5,828 bases of DNA. Source: Gemmatimonadota bacterium (lineage in GTDB: Bacteria; Gemmatimonadota; Gemmatimonadetes; Gemmatimonadales; GWC2-71-9). The notes beneath the pieces are model-generated. The model was not told where the DNA came from and did not search any database. It worked only from the letters and a program-made list of their open reading frames with translations. The stretch is taken from contig QHUE01000063.1 in NCBI GenBank assembly GCA_003221825.1, positions 1-5,828 of the forward strand. The letters run 5' to 3'. This document shows positions 1 through 5,828 of this stretch, in pieces. Position 1 is the first letter of the stretch, and each line of letters begins with the position of its first letter. Made by a program: the position numbers and the translations under genes.

Positions 1-1
1 G

Positions 2-1129
2 TTCGTCGTCTTCAACCTGATCATGGTCGGCGTCGCGCTGCTCACGCTGCTCGAACGGCGGGTGTGCGCCTGGATGCAGGACCGCCTCGGCCCGAACCGC
101 GTCGGCCCGCAGGGGCTCCTCCAGCCGGCGGCGGATGGGCTGAAGAATTTCCTCAAGGAAGAGACGTCGCCGGCGATGGCGGACAAGGCGCTCTTCACGC
201 TCGCGCCGATCGTCTCGTTCGTGCCGGCGCTGCTCACGTTCGGCGTGATTCCGTTCGCGGCGCCGCTGCCCACTAAATGGGGCGTGGTACCGATGGTCGT
301 CGCCGATCTGCCCGTCGGCTTCCTCTATATCCTCGCGATCAGCTCGCTGGGCGTGTATGGCATCGTGCTCGCCGGGTGGGCGTCCAACAACAAATACGCG
401 CTGCTGGGCGGGCTCAGGGCCTCGGCCCAGATGATCTCGTACGAGATCGCGCTGGGGATGAGCACCGTCGCGGTCCTGCTGCTCGCGGGCAACGTCACGC
501 TGTCGCAGGTGATCGTGCAGCAGCAGCAAGGGCTCTGGTTCGTCATTCCGCTGGCACTCGCCTTCGTCATCTTCTTCGTGAGCGCCCTCGCCGAAACCAA
601 CCGGCTCCCGTTTGATTTGCCGGAGGCCGAAGGCGAGCTGATCGCCGGATACCACACCGAATACAGCGCGATGAAGTTCTCCATGTTCTACATCGCCGAG
701 TACTCGAACATGGTGACGGCGTCGGCGCTGATGGCCACCCTGTTCTTTGGGGGGTGGGACATCCCGTTCACGACCTGGGATTCGACCGGAGATCCGAGCG
801 TTCTCAAGACGCTGCTCACTCTCGCCGCGTTTGGCGCGAAGACGTTCGTCTTCCTCTTTACCTACATCTGGGTACGCTGGACGCTGCCGCGCTTCCGCTA
901 CGACCAGCTCATGGCGTTGGGCTGGAAGGTGTTACTGCCACTCGCCCTCGTGTATATCACGCTGCTCGCCGTCGCGATCTGGTTCCTGCGCATCCAGCTC
1001 GGCTGGGAGTACGGCAAGCTCATGGCCGGGGCGCTGGGCGGGTTGAACCTGGTGCTGCTCATCGCGCTCGTCTGGTGGCTCGATCGCGGCCGGATCGTCT
1101 CCGGATCCGTCCCGCAGGAGACTGCGTAA
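2..1129 (+). CDS. nuoH: NADH-quinone oxidoreductase subunit H (NuoH), 5'-truncated by window edge
   Basis: NuoH (ND1/Nqo8 family) is the membrane subunit that joins the peripheral arm of complex I to the proton-pumping arm and forms most of the quinone-access channel. The reading frame is open from the first bases, and the seven codons before the ATG at 23 already encode membrane helix 1, so that ATG is internal and the true start lies upstream. Family signatures in order: ERR at 53-61; MQDRLGPNRVGP plus the LLQPAADGLK stretch at about 74-145; SNNKYALLGGLRASAQ in a cytoplasmic loop at about 380-430; ETNRLPFDLPEAEGEL and GYHTEYS at 593-667, the acidic loop near the quinone site; FFGGW; and RFRYDQLMALGWK at about 890-930. 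About 375 residues are visible, already longer than the E. coli protein (325). The excess lies partly in a longer loop after FFGGW and partly in a C-terminal extension with one further hydrophobic segment (about 1016-1081). The stop TAA (1127-1129) overlaps the nuoI start by one base. Confidence 0.97.
   Translation, partial: FVVFNLIMVGVALLTLLERRVCAWMQDRLGPNRVGPQGLLQPAADGLKNFLKEETSPAMADKALFTLAPIVSFVPALLTFGVIPFAAPLPTKWGVVPMVVADLPVGFLYILAISSLGVYGIVLAGWASNNKYALLGGLRASAQMISYEIALGMSTVAVLLLAGNVTLSQVIVQQQQGLWFVIPLALAFVIFFVSALAETNRLPFDLPEAEGELIAGYHTEYSAMKFSMFYIAEYSNMVTASALMATLFFGGWDIPFTTWDSTGDPSVLKTLLTLAAFGAKTFVFLFTYIWVRWTLPRFRYDQLMALGWKVLLPLALVYITLLAVAIWFLRIQLGWEYGKLMAGALGGLNLVLLIALVWWLDRGRIVSGSVPQETA
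1116..1120 (+). promoter_or_regulatory. Shine-Dalgarno sequence for nuoI
   Basis: AGGAG lies inside the last codons of nuoH, 8 bases before the ATG at 1129. It is the best ribosome binding site near this junction and favours the ATG at 1129 over the in-frame ATG at 1150, which has only weak purine context upstream. Confidence 0.7.
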
Positions 1130-1635
1130 TGGCGATTGGCGTGAAAGTCATGAAGCGCCCGACGCGGCAGACCTCCTACCTGCGCGCGACGCTGAAAGGC
1201 ATGGCGCTGACGTTCAGCCACCTGCTGCGTCCCAAGGTCACGATGCAGTATCCCGAGGAAAAGTCCTCGAAGGACTGGACGCTCTCCTCGCGCTGGCGCG
1301 GCACGCATCGCATGCTGACCGACGAGCAGGGCCGGGCCAAGTGCGTCGCATGCGGTCTCTGCCCGCAGATCTGTCCGGCGAACTGCATCAAGCTGGTGCC
1401 GGGCGAAGACGAGGAGGGCCACCGCTATCCGCTGATTTACGAGATCGATGAGTTCCGCTGCATCTTCTGCGGCTATTGCCAGGAAGTGTGCCCGGAGGAG
1501 GCGATCCACGTCGGGGTGCACTACGAGAACTCCGAGTATTCGCGCGACCGGTTCGTCTACGACCTCGAACGGCTCACGGCACAGACGCACCCCGTATCCA
1601 CGTTGTGGGATCCGTCGGACCCGAAGGGCGAGTAG
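1129..1635 (+). CDS. nuoI: NADH-quinone oxidoreductase subunit I (NuoI), 2x[4Fe-4S] ferredoxin-like
   Basis: NuoI (TYKY/Nqo9 family) is the peripheral-arm subunit that carries clusters N6a and N6b and hands electrons on to N2 in NuoB; it sits on the membrane surface against NuoH. The predicted protein has 168 residues, normal for the family. Two ferredoxin motifs are intact: C72-x2-C75-x2-C78-x3-C82-P and C111-x2-C114-x2-C117-x3-C121-P. In the usual crossed pattern C72/C75/C78/C121 bind one cluster and C82/C111/C114/C117 the other. C86 is an extra cysteine that, as I recall it, E. coli also has. Residues 1-35 form a basic, amphipathic N-terminal segment with no clear transmembrane helix, as expected for membrane-surface docking. 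HYENSEYSRDRFVYD (131-145) after the second motif is a typical family tail. The start ATG overlaps the nuoH stop (TAATG) and has AGGAG 8 bases upstream. An ATG at codon 8 is a less likely alternative. The stop TAG shares its last base with the nuoJ start. Confidence 0.97.
   Translation: MAIGVKVMKRPTRQTSYLRATLKGMALTFSHLLRPKVTMQYPEEKSSKDWTLSSRWRGTHRMLTDEQGRAKCVACGLCPQICPANCIKLVPGEDEEGHRYPLIYEIDEFRCIFCGYCQEVCPEEAIHVGVHYENSEYSRDRFVYDLERLTAQTHPVSTLWDPSDPKGE
1624..1628 (+). promoter_or_regulatory. Shine-Dalgarno-like sequence for nuoJ (GTG start)
   Basis: AAGGG lies in the last codons of nuoI, 6 bases before the GTG at 1635. It supports that GTG as the nuoJ start, together with the TAGTG stop-start overlap and the need to include the first membrane helix. 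The first in-frame ATG (1674) would cut into that helix. Confidence 0.6.
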
Positions 1636-2150
1636 TGACCCTCACGTTCTTTCGGATCTTCGGCGTCATTGCCATGGGCAGCGCGCTGCTGTGCATCACG
1701 CGCAAGAACCCCGTGGCGAGCGCGCTCTGGCTGGTCGTGACGCTCTTCGCGCTGGCCGCGCTCTTCGTACTGCTCGACGCGCAATTCATCGCCGCGCTCC
1801 AGATCCTGGTGTACGCGGGCGCGATCATGGTGCTGTTCCTGTTCGTCATCATGCTGCTGAACCTGGGCCGCCCCGGACCGACCGACATCCGAGGGCCGGT
1901 CGGGCTCCTGACTGCGGCGGTCCTGGCGGGCGCGCTGCTGCTCCAGTTGCGTGTGCTCGGTCAAGCGACGCTCCCGTCGTCGATCCAGCTGCCGCCCGGC
2001 ACGATCTCCGCGCTGCAGCAGCAGCAGGGTATCGTCGGTTCCGTGGCCAATCCGTTGTTCGACACCTATCTCGTTCCCTTCGAGATCGCGAGCGTGCTGC
2101 TGCTCGCCGCGATCGTGGGCGCCGTCGTGCTCGCGAAGCGAAAGCTCTAG
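1635..2150 (+). CDS. nuoJ: NADH-quinone oxidoreductase subunit J (NuoJ)
   Basis: NuoJ (ND6/Nqo10 family) is a small five-helix membrane subunit between NuoH and NuoK. Its third helix takes part in the conformational and proton-wire coupling between the quinone site and the pumps. I choose GTG at 1635, giving 171 residues. The frame is open further upstream, but that part overlaps nuoI and has no membrane character. Hydrophobic segments lie at about residues 3-21, 28-49, 53-77, 87-107 and 147-167. The third holds the family hallmark LQILVYAGAIMVLFLFVIML (residues 55-74), with the conserved Tyr60 and the Gly62 of the pi-bulge region. The last helix is preceded by the conserved VPFEIASVLLL (147-157) and ends in basic AKRKL, consistent with a cytoplasmic C terminus. 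The loop between helices 4 and 5 (about 108-146) is probably periplasmic and contains four consecutive glutamines (128-131). It overlaps nuoI by one base, and nuoK begins after a 1-base gap. Confidence 0.95.
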   Translation: MTLTFFRIFGVIAMGSALLCITRKNPVASALWLVVTLFALAALFVLLDAQFIAALQILVYAGAIMVLFLFVIMLLNLGRPGPTDIRGPVGLLTAAVLAGALLLQLRVLGQATLPSSIQLPPGTISALQQQQGIVGSVANPLFDTYLVPFEIASVLLLAAIVGAVVLAKRKL

Positions 2151-2151
2151 G

Positions 2152-2447
2152 ATGCTCCTCAGTCCCGCCCTCTTCATCTCCGCCGTGCTCTTTACGCTCG
2201 GCGTCGCTGGCGTGCTGTTCCGCCGCAACGCGATCGTGATCTTCATGTGCGTCGAGCTGATGCTCAACGCCGTGAACCTGACGTTCGTGGCGCTCGCGCA
2301 GAGCCTGGGAATGGGCGGGCAGGTCTTCGTGTTCTTCGTGATGGCCGTCGCGGCCGCTGAGGCCGCGGTCGGACTCGCGATCATTCTCGCCGTCTATCGC
2401 CACAAGCAGTCGGTCAGCCTGCAGACCATGAATCTCCTCAAGGACGG

Positions 2448-2451
<4 letters not shown>
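2152..2451 (+). CDS. nuoK: NADH-quinone oxidoreductase subunit K (NuoK)
   Basis: NuoK (ND4L/Nqo11 family, MrpC-like) is a three-helix membrane subunit that carries part of the central polar axis between NuoJ and the antiporter-like subunits. The 99-residue length is typical. Hydrophobic segments are at about residues 5-23, 27-48 and 57-81. The two membrane-buried glutamates are present: Glu35 in MCVELMLNAVNL, matching E. coli Glu36, and Glu70 in AAAEAAVGLAI, matching E. coli Glu72. The basic RR after helix 1 and YRHK after helix 3 fit the usual topology. The ATG at 2152 follows the nuoJ stop by one base. Only a weak purine run (GAAAG, 2140-2144) precedes it, so re-initiation by ribosomes finishing nuoJ is likely to matter. 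The end overlaps the start of nuoL by 4 bases (ATGA). Confidence 0.97.
2440..2444 (+). promoter_or_regulatory. Shine-Dalgarno-like sequence for nuoL, short spacing
   Basis: AAGGA lies near the end of nuoK only 3 bases before the ATG at 2448. The spacing is shorter than ideal, so the ATGA overlap and translational coupling with nuoK probably drive initiation. The start is still clear because it gives a normal NuoL N terminus. Confidence 0.45.
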
Positions 2452-4426
<1,975 letters not shown>

Positions 4427-4427
<1 letters not shown>

Positions 4428-5828
4428 TGTACGCCCAGTGGGTGCTCACCGCGCTGCTCGCCTGGCCGCTGATCGCGGGCGTCGTGGTGCTCCTCCTACC
4501 GGGCCGGCTCGCGAAGTACGTCGCGCTGGCTGCCAGTCTCGTCGAGTTTGCGATCTCGGTGCCGCTGTGGTGGGCATTCGTGCCGAACGGCGGCATGCAG
4601 TTCACGGCCGATCAGGCCTGGATCGCCGCGTGGGGCATTCACTTCGCCGTGGGGGTGGACGGGATCTCGCTGTTCCTCGTGCTCCTCACGACGTTCCTCA
4701 TGCCGCTCTCGATCCTGGGCAGCTGGAGCTACATCACCACGCGGGAGGGCGGCTTCTACGCGCTGCTGCTCGTCCTGACAACCGGGATGATCGGGGTCTT
4801 TGTCGCGCTCGATCTCTTCCTCTTCTATGTGATGTGGGAAGTGATGCTGATCCCGATGTACTTCATCATCGGCGTCTGGGGCGGGGACAACCGGCTGTAC
4901 GCAGCCATCAAGTTCTTCATCTATACGTTCTTCGGGTCGCTGCTCATGCTCGTGGCGATCCTGGTGCTGTACCTGCACGCGGGCCGGGCGACCGGCATCT
5001 ACTCGTTCAGCTATGCGCACCTCCTGAGCAACGCGAAGGATCTCGGATCCGTCGCGTGGTGGCTGTTCGGTGCCTTCTTCCTGGCGTTCGCCATCAAGGT
5101 GCCGCTATTCCCGCTGCACACCTGGCTGCCCGACGCGCACGTCGAGGCACCGACGGCAGGATCGGTGATTCTCGCCGGCATCCTGCTGAAGATGGGGACG
5201 TACGGCTTCCTGCGATTCGCGTTGCCGTTCTTCCCGGCCGTCGCGCTCAATCAGACGGTGCAGCTCGTCATCGTGATTCTGTCGCTGATCGGGATCATTT
5301 ACGGCGGCCTCGTCGCGATGGTGCAGCCCGACTTCAAGAAGCTGATCGCCTACTCGTCCGTCGCGCACCTCGGCTTCGTGATGCTCGGCATCTGGGCGCT
5401 GACGTTGCAGAGCGTGCAGGGCGCGCTGCTCATCATGATCAATCACGGCATCTCGACCGGCGCGCTGTTCTTCCTGGTCGGCATGATCTACGAACGGCGG
5501 CACAGCCGGCTGATCGAAGCGTATGGCGGCATCGCCCGGGTCGTGCCGCTGTTTGCGGCGATTCTCACGATCGTATCGCTCTCGTCGATCGCGCTGCCGG
5601 GCACGAACGGCTTCGTCGGGGAGTTCCTGGTGCTGCTCGGGTCGTTCCGCACCTATCCCCTCGCGACGGCGCTGGCGACGACGGGCGTGATCGTGGCCGC
5701 CGCCTATCTGCTGACCGCGCTGCAGCGCGTGGTCTACAATCCGCTCACGAATCCCGAGAACGAGAAGCTCACCGATCTGACACCGCGCGAGATCGCCGTG
5801 CTGGTGCCGCTGCTCGTGTGCATTCTGT
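4427..5828 (+). CDS. nuoM: NADH-quinone oxidoreductase subunit M (NuoM), 3'-truncated by window edge
   Basis: NuoM (ND4/Nqo13, MrpD-like) is the middle antiporter-like proton-pumping subunit of the membrane arm and a paralogue of NuoL. The first 467 residues are visible with no stop. The family is usually about 490-530 long, so only the last helix or so and the tail are missing. Pump residues are all present: Glu138 in MWEVMLIPMYFIIGVWGG (E. coli Glu144), Lys224 in FAIKVPLFPLHTWLPDAH (E. coli Lys234), Lys255 in LAGILLKMGTYGFLRF (E. coli Lys265), His314 in AYSSVAHLGF (E. coli His322), His340 in MINHGIS (E. coli His348) and Glu399 in NGFVGEFLVLLGSF (E. coli Glu407). PDFKKLIAYSS (301-311) and LPGTNGFVGEF (390-400) are further family signatures. 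VGVDGISL (75-82) marks the conserved segment before the third helix. The N-terminal region is compact, with no signal peptide beyond helix 1. The ATG at 4427 overlaps the nuoL stop and is preceded by GGAGGG at 4411. Confidence 0.97.

Noticed and set aside
898..1590. Minus-strand open frame (230 codons) opposite the nuoH end and nuoI
   Set aside because: It is antisense to conserved nuoI ferredoxin motifs, has low-complexity charged composition, and shows no recognisable family or ribosome binding site.
1557..2384. Long minus-strand open frame (275 codons) opposite nuoI, nuoJ and nuoK
   Set aside because: Its translation is extremely rich in Arg, Glu, Asp, Gln and His with no domain pattern. 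It lies antisense to three well-recognised genes, as expected for shadow frames in high-GC DNA.
4496..5020. Minus-strand open frame (174 codons) opposite nuoM
   Set aside because: It is charged and repetitive in composition (Glu, Arg, His, Asp), has no homology I recognise, and lies opposite an intact conserved nuoM.

Overview
The window is one uninterrupted, plus-strand stretch of a respiratory complex I (NADH:quinone oxidoreductase, type I) operon. It carries the 3' part of nuoH, complete nuoI, nuoJ, nuoK and nuoL, and the 5' part of nuoM, in the classical bacterial order H-I-J-K-L-M. Every base from about position 2 to the window end is coding. The only non-coding base between genes is one nucleotide between nuoJ and nuoK, so there is no room for promoters, terminators, RNA genes, mobile elements or CRISPR arrays, and I see none.

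Layout: nuoH (window start to 1129; quinone-channel membrane subunit), nuoI (1129-1635; peripheral two-[4Fe-4S] ferredoxin-like subunit), nuoJ (1635-2150, GTG start), nuoK (2152-2451), nuoL (2448-4427; distal antiporter-like subunit with lateral helix) and nuoM (4427 to window end; second antiporter-like subunit). Junctions are TAATG, TAGTG, a 1-nt gap, ATGA and TGATG. This implies one polycistronic message with translational coupling. nuoG and other upstream subunits are expected before the window, and the rest of nuoM and then nuoN after it.

How they work together: NuoI passes electrons through clusters N6a and N6b to N2 (in NuoB, outside the window). Quinone is reduced at the NuoB/NuoD/NuoH interface. 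The redox energy is passed along the polar axis of NuoH-NuoJ-NuoK to the antiporter-like subunits NuoM and NuoL, which translocate protons. The key charged residues of this path that I could locate by motif are all present, so the complex looks functional.

Organism: a high-GC bacterium (G/C-rich third positions throughout). The style of NuoI (YCQEVCPEEAI in the second cluster motif), the long NuoH with an extra C-terminal helix and the His-rich loop in NuoL remind me of Gemmatimonadota or neighbouring soil phyla such as Acidobacteriota. This is from memory of family sequences and is low confidence.

I found no evidence of a previously undescribed system. The points listed as findings are modest structural variations within a well-known complex.
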